Assembly (NCBI RefSeq): GCF_017830045.1
Contig: NZ_JAEDXU010000004.1
Coordinates: 186,001 to 250,000 of the forward strand
DNA: 64,000 nt
Origin: Enterococcus larvae
GTDB taxonomy: Bacteria; Bacillota; Bacilli; Lactobacillales; Enterococcaceae
Reading direction: 5' to 3'
Every line of letters begins with the position of its first letter. Within the stretch, counting starts at the first letter, position 1. The position numbers and the translations under genes are program-made. This document shows, piece after piece, positions 33,082 to 42,417 of the stretch. The notes below the pieces were generated by a model. It had not been told where the DNA came from. It did no database searches and saw nothing but the letters and a program-made list of their open reading frames with translations.

Positions 33082-34538
33082 CGTTTCCCCTCATTACAAT
33101 TGACAAATAAACTAAAAGAAATGATTTCATTCTGCTGTTGAAAATCCAGCTTCAGGCAGTCTGAGGCATCAACCAACTCATAAACAATCCCCAATCCCAG
33201 CCCTCTATGCTCTCCTTTCGTTGAAAAATTCTTTTCTCTAGACAGCAGTTGTCTGATCAGCTGTTCATTTACCGTATTATTTTGAATATGTATAACAGTT
33301 GTGTCTGCGTCTATTTGAATAAACGCTATATCTACTTCAGGATTTTCACATTCTATAGCTGCTTCGATTGCATTATCTAGTAAAATCCCCAGTATTCTTA
33401 CTAGTCTCATTATATCATTGGACTGAAAGTAAACAGGTTCAATAATTTCCAAAGTAAGTGAAATATTTGAGTCAGAGGCCTTCACAATCTTTGCGACAAG
33501 GATACTGACAATTTCAAGGTTATTGATATTTCTGATTTTCGAAAAATGAACGAATTCGAATTTTTTAATATCTAACGATGTCATAATCGTTTCATAATGC
33601 TCTTTCAGCTCTGAAACATCTACTTGTTCGTTATAAATATGTCCACCTAATGTCGTCAAAATATTCCTGTAATCATGCTGAATTTTTCTAAGCTCATCAT
33701 TAAAGGACTCGATGAGTCCAATATATGAATACAATTCCTTCTCTCTTTGCTCCTGTTCATAAATTTTTTTCCGCCCGCGGTTTTCTTTTATCAGCAAAAG
33801 TAATATTAACACAGTCGGAATCGTTGCAATCCCCCAAAAAAGAATGATTAAAACTACCTCCCACCCCACATCATTAGAGGCAATAACAACAGTTGAGTTT
33901 AAGGATTGAAGAAATGTCCTATACGGATACGTGCTAGAAATAAAAATTCGCAGCGGTTCGGAAAAATAATCAGAAGAAATGATCAGCCAAAAGGTATTTA
34001 CCAGAAAAAACAAGACATAGAGTACTGTTAGTATGATCGTATTTGAGAGTGTTATCAATCGACTGACATCAAAAAAATGATTAATAGCTATTATTATTGG
34101 AACAAAAGTAAGCATCAATCCTGAAAAAATGAGCAATATCGGCTGGTTGACCCAGTCTGCAAAATAAATGCTCATTAACTGACTTAGATATAGCCAAATA
34201 CTTGCAAGCAGCACAACCCATACACTAAAAAATTGAACCTTGATTTCTTTTCCGAAAATATAAATATTAAAAAAAGAAAACAGAAATAGCACTACAGCAA
34301 TCAATTGATGGCCATTGATGACCATGCAATAGGGAAAAAGCTGTTCATAAAAAATTGCACAGATATAAAAGAAGCAATACAAGACCCCATACACGATCAA
34401 TGATAGTTTCAGTGTGATGACCTCTTTCAATACAGATTTTAAAGGAATCAATATACTTACTAATAACACTGTCACATAAACACTGAAAAGAAATACTGCT
34501 TGAAATGAAAATAGATTACCAACTACTGTGTACGCCAT
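33075..34538 (-). CDS. AgrC-type sensor histidine kinase (GHKL)
   Basis: 487 residues. About six to seven TM helices in residues 1-235, then a coiled linker and the AgrC-type phospho-acceptor motif RKIQHDYRNIL with its His at about 290. The GHKL ATPase domain follows (LLDNAIEAAIE; GEHRGLGLGIVYELVD). Such kinases normally sense a secreted peptide. No agrB or agrD gene is seen nearby, so the inducer must come from elsewhere or the pair senses another signal. Confidence 0.92.
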   Translation of the reverse strand: MAYTVVGNLFSFQAVFLFSVYVTVLLVSILIPLKSVLKEVITLKLSLIVYGVLYCFFYICAIFYEQLFPYCMVINGHQLIAVVLFLFSFFNIYIFGKEIKVQFFSVWVVLLASIWLYLSQLMSIYFADWVNQPILLIFSGLMLTFVPIIIAINHFFDVSRLITLSNTIILTVLYVLFFLVNTFWLIISSDYFSEPLRIFISSTYPYRTFLQSLNSTVVIASNDVGWEVVLIILFWGIATIPTVLILLLLIKENRGRKKIYEQEQREKELYSYIGLIESFNDELRKIQHDYRNILTTLGGHIYNEQVDVSELKEHYETIMTSLDIKKFEFVHFSKIRNINNLEIVSILVAKIVKASDSNISLTLEIIEPVYFQSNDIMRLVRILGILLDNAIEAAIECENPEVDIAFIQIDADTTVIHIQNNTVNEQLIRQLLSREKNFSTKGEHRGLGLGIVYELVDASDCLKLDFQQQNEIISFSLFVNCNEGKRW

Positions 34539-34932
34539 CTGCCCACTCCCTCAAAATAAATTAAAGTAGTTTACCATGAAGCTCTCTCTCCATCAGATTA
34601 GAGCCAAGCATATCGCTTATGATGCTTACTTTACAAAACTGATTCCAAACAGGACAAGATAATTCTATTAGTACAAAGCCTTTAACAGGGACAGCAATTC
34701 TCCCTTATTTAGTTGAATAATAGCTTAATCTCATGCTATTTTCTATAGATTTTTGTACATTATTTTTAGGGTATTTCCCTCTTGTAACCAGTGTACAGAT
34801 TTTTATTATTTACAGTCAGAAAAAAAAGATAGATGAATCAGTCAATTAGACTTCATCTCTATCCTTTAGAATAGTAATAACAGTAGATCATATAGCGAAT
34901 TTCTATTCTTTATTAATAACACCAAGAATGAC
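34539..34932. other. Intergenic region, 394 bp, upstream of the AgrC-type gene
   Basis: It holds the promoter region of the kinase gene and a hairpin at about 34830-34864 (GATAGATGAA with TTCATCTCTATC) that likely terminates queG. I looked for a small AgrD-like peptide gene with an SD and found none. Confidence 0.5.
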
Positions 34933-36102
34933 TCAACTTTTTTGTTGTCTATCATTCGCTTGGTTAAGCTGCTCAACAGCTGCTGTTATTTCTAATAGAA
35001 CTTCTTCATCTTGCTCCTCTTGCTTCATCTGTTCCAGGATCGCCAGCCATTTTTTCGGTTCACGATTACCAAGCTTGCCAATCGCCCAAACCGCCGTCCC
35101 ACGGATCACTGGTCGAACATCCTCTATACACTGTAAAATATCAGGCAGCGCTTCTCTACCACCTAAATTCGCTAATGCAATCAATGCGTTCCGCTGAAGC
35201 GGTTTTTTCCCTCGCCAGGAACCAGCAAGATGTCCAAACTGTTCTTTAAATGCTTTGTTGGACAGCTTCAGCATTGGCTGCAGCTTTGGATAGACTTCCT
35301 CAATATCAGGCTCCATTTCCTCATGAAAATGAAAATCCTTTCCTCTATTATAAGGGCAAACCAACTGACAAATATCACAGCCGTAAATCACACTGCCCAT
35401 TTTCTTTCGATATTCCGGCGGCATCATTCCTTTTGTTTGCGTCTGATATGACAAACAGCGTTTGGCATTCATCCTACCGTCCCCTAAAAGAGCATCTGTC
35501 GGACAAGCAGTGATACAGCGTGTACACTCACCGCAGCCAAAAGGCACTGGATCATCCTGCTCAAAGGAGATATTCGTCAATATCTCACCTAGATAAACAA
35601 AAGAGCCGTATTCTTCAGTGATCAAGAGACCATTTCTACCGATGAAGCCCAATCCTGCACGCTGCGCTGCCGCTACATCGATTAGCTCCCCTGTATCAAC
35701 CTGCGGCTTAAACTGCCACTTTTCCTGCTCCTCTAATGAATCAGCTTGATCTCGGATAAAATCAATCAGCCTATTCAGCCGATCACGTAAAATATCATGA
35801 TAGTCGATCCCCCATGAAGCACGGGCAAACTGACCTCTCTTCTCATCACGAGGGATTTTTTCTCTTGACTTGGTAGGATAAGCCAAAGCGATGGCAATGA
35901 TTGTTTGAGGATTTTCAAAGGTTCGCTCAGGATATATCCGCTCATCAATCACCGGGTGCTCAAAACCGGAGGTATAGCCTCGATTGGCCTGTTCCTCTAA
36001 CGACTCCTTCAAATGATCGAAGGGTTCAGCTGAGGCAAACCCAATTTTATCGATCCCCAGACGTTTACTCTCTGCAATGATTTTTTCTTTCAATGTTGCC
36101 AT
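34933..36102 (-). CDS. queG: Epoxyqueuosine reductase
   Basis: 389 residues. It catalyses the last step of queuosine synthesis in tRNA, reducing epoxyqueuosine with cobalamin and Fe-S clusters. Two ferredoxin-type clusters are visible: [16 protein letters not shown] with a following Cys (KRCLSYQ), and [12 protein letters not shown]. The C-terminal 90 residues form HEAT-like repeats ([18 protein letters not shown]), as in the longer QueG proteins. AGGAGGTGGAA precedes the ATG. Confidence 0.95.
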   Translation of the reverse strand: MATLKEKIIAESKRLGIDKIGFASAEPFDHLKESLEEQANRGYTSGFEHPVIDERIYPERTFENPQTIIAIALAYPTKSREKIPRDEKRGQFARASWGIDYHDILRDRLNRLIDFIRDQADSLEEQEKWQFKPQVDTGELIDVAAAQRAGLGFIGRNGLLITEEYGSFVYLGEILTNISFEQDDPVPFGCGECTRCITACPTDALLGDGRMNAKRCLSYQTQTKGMMPPEYRKKMGSVIYGCDICQLVCPYNRGKDFHFHEEMEPDIEEVYPKLQPMLKLSNKAFKEQFGHLAGSWRGKKPLQRNALIALANLGGREALPDILQCIEDVRPVIRGTAVWAIGKLGNREPKKWLAILEQMKQEEQDEEVLLEITAAVEQLNQANDRQQKS

Positions 36103-36157
36103 CCTTGTTCCACCTCCTACTGATCCATGTAATCGTGCTGCGTCAATAAACGAAGAA

Positions 36158-36180
36158 AAGCCTTTAAATTATCAAGGCTT
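36158..36180 (-). terminator. Terminator of the YczE-type gene
   Basis: Arms AAGCCTT and AAGGCTT with a 9-nt loop, A-rich on the left. It lies 39 bp beyond the stop codon at 36219. Confidence 0.65.
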
Positions 36181-36218
36181 CTCATTCAAACTATATAGAA
36201 AATAATAGCTCTCTTCAA

Positions 36219-36830
36219 TTATTTCGTCGGTTCAACACTATTCATCTTCATACTTCTTTTCAACATCCATTCTACCACAGGACCTGTCAATATAAGGCAA
36301 ACAAAGGTCGCAATATGGAAATCCTTACTTCCTAGTAATAAACCTAAAATCACAAAAGAGGTATCTATGGCAATACGCACTGTCCGTAAGCTGAACTTAC
36401 TTCTTGCTTCCAGCATAAAAGTCAAACATTCAATCGCTGCCGAACCCATTTGCGCCGATACATAGAAACCAATTCCGATCCCATATAGGACTGCACCAAG
36501 CAAGCCCCACAGTAAGGGCTGTGACATCGTCCAGTCACCCAAAATATAGAAGAAAAAGTTTAGGATCAGCCCCAAACCAAAGCCATTGAGGATCGTTCCG
36601 ACACCCATCAAGTCCCTTTGAACAAAAAAGGCAATGATGATCACCAACAGATTGAACAGCATACTAAGATAGCCAAATTCTATCGAAACATGCTGTTGTA
36701 TCCCTGTCAAAAAGACGCTTAAAGTATCTGTACCAAAGCCGCTTTTCAACAGCAGAAAAATAGCAAACGCTGTCAATGTTGTTCCAAAAAATACTGAAAA
36801 AATACGATATACCGGATTTAATTTTGTCAT
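36219..36830 (-). CDS. YczE/YitT-type integral membrane protein
   Basis: 203 residues with five to six TM helices. The start (FFGTTLTAFAIFLLLKSGFGTDTLSV) and the following GYLSMLFNLLVI are typical of the YczE/YyaS/YitT group. The function of the family is not established. A terminator at 36158-36180 follows, and the gene appears monocistronic. Confidence 0.82.
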   Translation of the reverse strand: MTKLNPVYRIFSVFFGTTLTAFAIFLLLKSGFGTDTLSVFLTGIQQHVSIEFGYLSMLFNLLVIIIAFFVQRDLMGVGTILNGFGLGLILNFFFYILGDWTMSQPLLWGLLGAVLYGIGIGFYVSAQMGSAAIECLTFMLEARSKFSLRTVRIAIDTSFVILGLLLGSKDFHIATFVCLILTGPVVEWMLKRSMKMNSVEPTK

Positions 36831-37243
36831 TTCTATTCACATTTTCCTTTAATTATTTGCAGTTTCCCCAAAAGTACCGCAACTTTTATTTATACTTTTC
36901 TGTGACAAGAGCGTTAGATTTCAAGTGATCCGTTAAGGTTCTCAACGTTAAACTCACATACTTCCAAGTAGATGTGGTTTATAAATAAAGAAACTGCTTT
37001 CATAGCATCTTACAATGAACTCCTAACACACTTATGTCACACGTTCATTGTCTATAATACAGGAAAATCCATTAAGAATCATGAAAAAACTCACATTTTC
37101 CTATCACGAAAATCCTTTTTTAAAGAATACGGCGAACGACTTATCTGTGAAAGTGATCATTAGATATCAGCATGTTCTAAAAAATATCTCATACTACCCT
37201 AATCTCGATTGCTTGATCAAGGCTTTTCCTTTCCGATAAGTAG
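36831..37243. other. Intergenic region upstream of the lysine riboswitch
   Basis: About 400 bp of AT-rich DNA between the divergent YczE-type gene and the riboswitch promoter. No gene with a plausible RBS is seen. Confidence 0.5.
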
Positions 37244-37272
37244 TTGACATTTTTAGTTAGATGACGTAGACT
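37244..37272 (+). promoter_or_regulatory. Promoter of the amino-acid ABC transporter operon
   Basis: TTGACA, a 17-bp spacer, and TAGACT. It lies about 40 bp upstream of the riboswitch aptamer. Confidence 0.75.
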
Positions 37273-37310
37273 AATTACTACTTGAAAGACAACTGAATAG
37301 TACCTCAATA

Positions 37311-37449
37311 TGAGGTAGAGGTCGCGATTTTTATTAATCTTGTGGAGTGAGAGGACATGTTGAAGCAAGCCTAGGAACAATCGCCGAAACATACAACAGC
37401 CTTCCTGTTGTATGTTGGGACATCATGCAAATAGCTGATGGACTGTCTT
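37311..37449 (+). ncRNA. Lysine riboswitch (L-box) aptamer
   Basis: Conserved L-box blocks appear in order: AGAGGTCGCG after the P1 strand TGAGGTAG, AGTGAGAGGA, then ATCGCCGAA, a strong hairpin (ACATACAACA with TGTTGTATGT), TGGGACATCATGC, and GGACTGTC. The last closes P1 (CTGTCTTA with TGAGGTAG, partly wobble). The upstream TACCTCA could compete for the P1 strand. Lysine binding should reduce expression of the downstream transporter. Confidence 0.88.
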
Positions 37450-37500
37450 AGCAGTAATGCTAAGTTGCGCTATGTTCTTGTTGAGGAATCCTTTGATTTC

Positions 37501-37530
37501 AACAACCAGCTGGCGTATGGTTGTTTTTTT
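37501..37530 (+). terminator. Riboswitch-controlled intrinsic terminator
   Basis: AACAACCA pairs with TGGTTGTT and is followed by a T-run. An upstream TTGTTGA can pair with TCAACAA, which overlaps the terminator arm, giving the antiterminator. It ends 28 bp before the transporter start codon. Confidence 0.8.
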
Positions 37531-37557
37531 GTTTTTATTAGAGAAAGGGAGAGTTAT

Positions 37558-39168
37558 ATGAATAGACGATTTTTATCTTTCAGCTTATTCGTCACACTGC
37601 TTGTAGGGATGTTCTACACACCACTGACTGGTCAGGCTGAAGGGAATACCAACGGGGAATTCCGAGTGGGGATGGAAGCAGGTTACGCCCCCTTCAACTG
37701 GACACAGACAACAGATGCCAACGGTGCTGTCCCTATTCCAGGCGATCATTCTTATGCTGGGGGCTACGATGTCCAAATAGCGAAAAAGGTGGCTGCCGGA
37801 CTGAATAAAAACCTGGTTATTGTTAAAACAAAGTGGGATGGACTTGCTCCGGCACTCCAATCTGGAAAAATAGATGCAGTAATAGCGGGTATGTCCCCGA
37901 CACCGGAACGAAAGAAGGAAATCGACTTTTCCGATGCTTACTATGAATCAAACCTCGTGATCGTTACACGAAAAGATAGTAAATTTGCCAATGCAACAAG
38001 CATTGCTGATTTCAAGGGTGCAAAAATCACTGCACAACTGAATACCTTCCATTACAGCGTGATCGATCAAATCCCGGATGTGCAAAAACAGCAGGCACAG
38101 GCTGATTTTGGCGCAATGCGAACTGCTCTGGCTTCTGGCGTGATCGATGGTTATGTCAGCGAACGACCTGAAGGTGTAACCGCTGAAACGGTTAATCCAG
38201 ACATCAAAATGGTGGAATTTAGCAAAGAAAACGGGTTCCAAACTGATCCAGCAGACACGACAATTGCTGTTGGTGTTCGTAAAGATGATCCTAACCTTGA
38301 CCGAATCAATGAAATTCTAGCTGGCATTTCTTCTGAAGAACGTACAAAAATCATGGATCAGGCAATCGTGGATCAGCCAGCTGCTGAAAACACAGGCGAA
38401 GACGCTGAAGCGAAGACTGGCGTTCTTAATGATTTCAAAAATATTCTGGATCAATACGGGATTCTGTTCCTTCGTGGTACAGGAACAACCCTGCTGCTTG
38501 CGATGGTTGGAACAATCGTTGGTACATTGATCGGCTTATTGATCGGTGTGGTCCGCACAATTCCTGAATCTGAAAGCAAGGGAAAACGGGCGTTCCAAAA
38601 AATCATCAACTGGCTGTTATCTGCCTATATTGAGATTTTCCGAAGCACACCTATGATGGTACAAGCAATGGTTATCTACTATGGTATCGCATTGGCCTTC
38701 AGTATCGACTTAAACCGAATGGCTGCCGCCTTCTTCATCGTATCCATCAATACGGGTGCGTATATGTCTGAAATCGTTCGTGGAGGGATTTTCTCTGTTG
38801 ATAAAGGACAGTTTGAAGCCGCTCAGGCAATTGGTATGACACATAGCCAGACAATGACAAAAATCGTACTGCCGCAGGTCATTAGAAATATCATGCCGGC
38901 AACCGGTAATGAATTTGTTATTAATATCAAGGATACTTCCGTGCTGAGTGTTATCTCTGTATCAGATCTATTCTTCCAGGGAAATTCCGCCGCCGGAGCA
39001 AACTATCAGTTCTTCCAAACGTTCTCAATCATTTGTGTGATTTACTTTGTATTGACGTTTACAATCACGCGTATCCTGCGTTGGGTCGAAAAACGGATGG
39101 ACGGACCTTCTGCCTATATTCCGGTTGAAGAAAGCACACAGGCTGTAGCAACAGGCGAAGATAAATAA
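37558..39168 (+). CDS. Amino-acid ABC transporter, fused binding protein and permease (predicted lysine uptake)
   Basis: 536 residues from the ATG at 37558 (GGGAGAG before it); the frame continues upstream but through the riboswitch. Signal peptide about 1-28. A periplasmic-type binding domain covers about 33-290 ([48 protein letters not shown]). A HisM-type permease follows at about 305-525, with the EAA loop [21 protein letters not shown]. General annotation would be glutamine or polar amino acid. The lysine riboswitch upstream makes lysine the best guess. The ATPase gene follows after 11 bp. Confidence 0.93.
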   Translation: MNRRFLSFSLFVTLLVGMFYTPLTGQAEGNTNGEFRVGMEAGYAPFNWTQTTDANGAVPIPGDHSYAGGYDVQIAKKVAAGLNKNLVIVKTKWDGLAPALQSGKIDAVIAGMSPTPERKKEIDFSDAYYESNLVIVTRKDSKFANATSIADFKGAKITAQLNTFHYSVIDQIPDVQKQQAQADFGAMRTALASGVIDGYVSERPEGVTAETVNPDIKMVEFSKENGFQTDPADTTIAVGVRKDDPNLDRINEILAGISSEERTKIMDQAIVDQPAAENTGEDAEAKTGVLNDFKNILDQYGILFLRGTGTTLLLAMVGTIVGTLIGLLIGVVRTIPESESKGKRAFQKIINWLLSAYIEIFRSTPMMVQAMVIYYGIALAFSIDLNRMAAAFFIVSINTGAYMSEIVRGGIFSVDKGQFEAAQAIGMTHSQTMTKIVLPQVIRNIMPATGNEFVINIKDTSVLSVISVSDLFFQGNSAAGANYQFFQTFSIICVIYFVLTFTITRILRWVEKRMDGPSAYIPVEESTQAVATGEDK

Positions 39169-39179
39169 GGAGGCAGCGT

Positions 39180-39920
39180 ATGAATTCGATTATTGAAATT
39201 GAGCATTTGAAAAAAAACTTCGGAGAAAACGAAGTCTTAAAAGATATCAACCTGACTGTCAAAAAAGGAGAGGTCGTAACGATCATTGGTTCTTCCGGTT
39301 CCGGAAAATCAACGATGCTGCGCTGCATCAACCTTCTTGAAAAACCAACAGCAGGAAAAATCATTTATCAGGATCAAAATGTATTGGAGCCTGGGTATGA
39401 TCTGCCAAAATACCGGACGCATCTTGGTATGGTGTTCCAGCAATTCAACTTGTTCAACAACTTAAATGTTTTAGATAACTGCACGACTGGACAGCTAACT
39501 GTATTGAAGCGGTCAAAAAGCGAAGCAGAAAAAACTGCGTTGGAAAATCTGGAAAAAGTAGGAATGGCTCGTTTTGTTCAAGCCAAGCCTGCCCAGCTTT
39601 CCGGCGGACAGAAGCAGCGCGTGGCAATTGCCCGTGCGCTCTCTATGAACCCCGATGTTCTTTTATTTGATGAACCAACCTCTGCACTTGACCCTGAAAT
39701 GGTAGGAGAAGTGTTAAAGACAATGAAAAACCTGGCCCATACAGGGCTGACTATGGTGATCGTGACACACGAAATGGAATTTGCCCGTGAAGTCTCTGAT
39801 CGTGTCATTTTCATGGACAAGGGTGTCATTGCAGAGGAAGGTACTGCTGAGGATATTTTCGTTCATCCAAAAGAAGAACGAACAAAAGAATTTCTTAAGC
39901 GGATTCTATCAAAGGAATAG
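39180..39920 (+). CDS. Amino-acid ABC transporter ATPase
   Basis: 246 residues. Walker [10 protein letters not shown], the Q-loop in [10 protein letters not shown], signature [15 protein letters not shown], Walker [13 protein letters not shown] and switch His VTHEMEFA are all intact, as in the GlnQ/HisP group. It powers the fused binding-protein/permease encoded upstream and shares its lysine riboswitch. AGGAGGCAGCGT precedes the ATG. Confidence 0.95.
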   Translation: MNSIIEIEHLKKNFGENEVLKDINLTVKKGEVVTIIGSSGSGKSTMLRCINLLEKPTAGKIIYQDQNVLEPGYDLPKYRTHLGMVFQQFNLFNNLNVLDNCTTGQLTVLKRSKSEAEKTALENLEKVGMARFVQAKPAQLSGGQKQRVAIARALSMNPDVLLFDEPTSALDPEMVGEVLKTMKNLAHTGLTMVIVTHEMEFAREVSDRVIFMDKGVIAEEGTAEDIFVHPKEERTKEFLKRILSKE

Positions 39921-39925
39921 CTATA

Positions 39926-39967
39926 AAAGGAAAGAAGCTGCTCTCGGGTGAGCAGCTTCTTTCCTTT
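39926..39967. terminator. Bidirectional terminator between the transporter and the LOG-family gene
   Basis: Perfect 18-bp arms (AAAGGAAAGAAGCTGCTC and its complement) with a 6-nt loop. It ends the plus-strand transporter operon and also the convergent gene ending at 39973. Confidence 0.9.
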
Positions 39968-39972
39968 ATTTT

Positions 39973-40542
39973 TCATTTTTCATACTTTCTAACATCTGCT
40001 GCTGTAAAATTATCAATAAACAGCGCCATTTCATCCAACGATTCAGTAATCAAAATCTTTTCTCGATCATCCTGAGACAAAAATTCTTCTGCTACCATAT
40101 TATCAAAAAAGGCCGCTAGTAAATCATAATACCCCTTTGCATTCAAAAGAACACAAGGATTGGCATGTTCTCCGACACGTGCCCACGAGATCACTTCTGA
40201 AATTTCCTCCAGCGTCCCCGGTCCGCCCGGCAAGGCAATATAAGCATCCGCTAAATCCATCATTTTCTTTTTTCGCTCATGCATATCCGCTACAATGATC
40301 AGCTCTGTCAGCTTCGGGTGAGCGATTTCTCTTTCTACCAGAAACGTCGGCATTACACCAATCACTTCTCCGTCAGATGCTAAAACAGTGTCTGCGACTA
40401 CACCCATCAAGCCGACATCCCCGCCGCCATAAACTAAACCAAGTTTTTGAGAAACCAACCAGCTCCCCAATTTTTCTGCCAGTTCCTGATACACCGAGCT
40501 GTTACCCATACTTGCTCCACAATAAACTGCTATCCGTTTCAA
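39973..40542 (-). CDS. LOG-family nucleotide phosphoribohydrolase
   Basis: 189 residues. The start is TTG at 40542, with GGAGGG 6 nt upstream. The LOG-family motif PGGPGTLEE (from residue 105) and the preceding MHERK (88-92) are intact, within a Rossmann fold (RIAVYCGASMG, GLVYGGGDVGLMG). Members hydrolyse nucleoside 5'-monophosphates to the base and ribose 5-phosphate. In non-plant-associated Firmicutes the physiological role is unclear. Confidence 0.9.
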   Translation of the reverse strand: MKRIAVYCGASMGNSSVYQELAEKLGSWLVSQKLGLVYGGGDVGLMGVVADTVLASDGEVIGVMPTFLVEREIAHPKLTELIIVADMHERKKKMMDLADAYIALPGGPGTLEEISEVISWARVGEHANPCVLLNAKGYYDLLAAFFDNMVAEEFLSQDDREKILITESLDEMALFIDNFTAADVRKYEK

Positions 40543-40618
40543 TTGCTGCCCTCCATACTTTTTTTACATGTACTTGAAGTATTAGTGATTCACGTGAAAA
40601 ACCATATGATATTTCTGC

Positions 40619-41233
40619 TTACTGATAAGAAATATCATTAAATGTCTCTAGTCTCCATGCCTCATCTTTTTTATTCAATATTGTCAGACTGGTATTCTCC
40701 AACGGTCCGTTTGTCCGCCAGTCACTTTTTTCTTTTCCAATCATATAGTTGATCAGCACGATCAATACCACGCCATGAGCGACTACCAAAACATTGCCCT
40801 CCGGATGCTTGGCTTCCAATCGATCGATGATTGGGATCAAGCGCTGAATCAATTCATCATAGGTTTCACCGGAAAAACCACTTGGATCATACAAATCCGG
40901 TCTTGTTCGTAAATACTGTGTCTGCTGACTGTCAAAGTCTACAACCATTCCCTCTTTGTCTCCGAAGCCAAGCTCCCGCAGCCCATCGTGGTAGTTAACA
41001 GATAAGCCATCTAAATTCAGATTTTCTGCTAAAATGAAGGTCGCTGTATCCATCGCCCGCTTTTGTGTACTGACTGCGACTGCCTCAAAAACAATCGTTG
41101 ATAAATGCTGCCCAAGCTTTCCAGCCTGCTGGATGCCTTCAGGAAGTAATGGGGAATCGATCCCTCCACCCTGAAAACTGTTTAACACATTTAATTCGGT
41201 TTTTCCATGTCTTACAAAATAAAATGTCGTCAT
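40619..41233 (-). CDS. Histidine phosphatase family protein
   Basis: 204 residues. The phospho-acceptor motif FVRHGKTELN (His9) is at the N-terminus and the second His lies in VLVVAHGVV, as in the phosphoglycerate-mutase-like superfamily. The acidic catalytic residue lies in LRELGFGDKEG. It is a phosphatase of unknown substrate, probably cytoplasmic. The divergent MazG-like gene starts 124 bp away. Confidence 0.9.
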   Translation of the reverse strand: MTTFYFVRHGKTELNVLNSFQGGGIDSPLLPEGIQQAGKLGQHLSTIVFEAVAVSTQKRAMDTATFILAENLNLDGLSVNYHDGLRELGFGDKEGMVVDFDSQQTQYLRTRPDLYDPSGFSGETYDELIQRLIPIIDRLEAKHPEGNVLVVAHGVVLIVLINYMIGKEKSDWRTNGPLENTSLTILNKKDEAWRLETFNDISYQ

Positions 41234-41357
41234 TTTCTCTTCTCTCCCGCTTTTTTCCTAGTTCTCCTTCGATTATATCAGTTATTTTTTTATCTGTCTT
41301 ATTCATTTCTTTTCTTCATCTTATGATATGATAGGAATGAAAAAAGGAGGGGAACAA

Positions 41358-41678
41358 ATGGATATACACGCTTATCAAAAATGGATCAGTACTTTTTATA
41401 AAGAACGCGGGTGGTACGCTCTTGATCCCTTCATTCGTGTCAGCTTCCTGTCAGAAGAGACCGGTGAAGTGGCCCAAGCTGTTCGTGCATTGGAAATCGG
41501 CCGTGACAGACCTGATGAGGAACCAAAATCTCCTGAACTGCTTAAACAACAGCTAACTGAGGAGCTTGGAGATGTTCTCGATAATATTTTCATCTTAGCT
41601 GATAAATATGATATTCAGTTGGAAGACATCATGGTTGCTCATAAAAATAAACTGACGGATCGGTTTGCCGATCAATAA
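41358..41678 (+). CDS. MazG-like nucleotide pyrophosphohydrolase
   Basis: 106 residues from the ATG at 41358, with AAAGGAGGGG before it. The divalent-metal motifs of all-alpha NTP pyrophosphohydrolases are present: EETGEVAQAVRALE and EELGDVLDNIFILADK. It likely cleaves non-canonical or excess nucleoside triphosphates to monophosphate and PPi. The acetyltransferase gene follows after 12 bp. Confidence 0.9.
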   Translation: MDIHAYQKWISTFYKERGWYALDPFIRVSFLSEETGEVAQAVRALEIGRDRPDEEPKSPELLKQQLTEELGDVLDNIFILADKYDIQLEDIMVAHKNKLTDRFADQ

Positions 41679-41690
41679 GGAGGAATGAAT

Positions 41691-42182
41691 ATGATTACTG
41701 ATATATCTGTAAGAAGTGTACAGGATACTGATTATCCGGAACTGATGGCGATTGAAAATCAGATTTGGACAACTGAAAATTCGCCAATTGTCCATCATTA
41801 CGACAATGTGGCTGACTACCAAGAACGGATGGGAGAAAAACAAGTATTTGTTGCCGTTTTAAATGGACAAGTTATCGGATTCATTGATGTTCATCATCCT
41901 ACTCCGCTGCCATCACATCGTCAGCAATGGATGCTGGGAATTGGTGTCCATCCTGATTTCCAATCCTCGGGGGCAGGAGGATTACTGCTGCAGCATTTGA
42001 AAACTATCGCACCAGATCATGGCATCCACAAGATCTCTTTGCGGGTTATGGGAACCAATACCGCAGCAATCGCCTTTTATAAAAAGAACGGCTTCATCCA
42101 AGAAGGCCTGCTGAAGGATGAGTTCTATATGAACGGATCTTATTGTGATGATTATTTATTTGCCTATATCCTGAATGATTGA
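41691..42182 (+). CDS. GNAT-family acetyltransferase
   Basis: 163 residues from the ATG at 41691, which lies 7 nt after AAGGAGG; an ATG at 41685 touches the SD. The acetyl-CoA loop (LGIGVHPDFQSSGAGGLLLQ) and the C-terminal FYKKNGFIQEG are typical of GNAT N-acetyltransferases. The acceptor substrate is unknown. It is co-transcribed with the MazG-like gene. Confidence 0.9.
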   Translation: MITDISVRSVQDTDYPELMAIENQIWTTENSPIVHHYDNVADYQERMGEKQVFVAVLNGQVIGFIDVHHPTPLPSHRQQWMLGIGVHPDFQSSGAGGLLLQHLKTIAPDHGIHKISLRVMGTNTAAIAFYKKNGFIQEGLLKDEFYMNGSYCDDYLFAYILND

Positions 42183-42207
42183 TCAACACAGTTTATGGTG
42201 AATCTCT

Positions 42208-42262
42208 GAGACAGACAGCTTAAGAAAAATCGCTTCTCATGATTTTCTTGCTTGCCTGTCTC
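42208..42262 (+). terminator. Terminator of the MazG/GNAT operon
   Basis: Outer arms GAGACAG and CTGTCTC with additional inner pairing (AAGAAAAATC with GATTTTCTT), followed by TTTT. Confidence 0.75.
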
Positions 42263-42417
42263 TTTTAATTCTGCTATTTTTATAAAGATGGACTAAAGAA
42301 AATGGCTCTTTCTGAAAAAGCTGACTTGATTCATACAAGCCTGTAAAAAAACAGCAGTGAATATTCCGTCAGCAGCCAAAAACGACACCCATCAAAAAAT
42401 CAAAAGGAGCACTTCTA

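Noticed and set aside
37438-37557. 40-residue N-terminal extension of the amino-acid transporter
   Set aside because: It overlaps the riboswitch and its terminator; the ATG at 37558 has an SD and begins a normal signal peptide.
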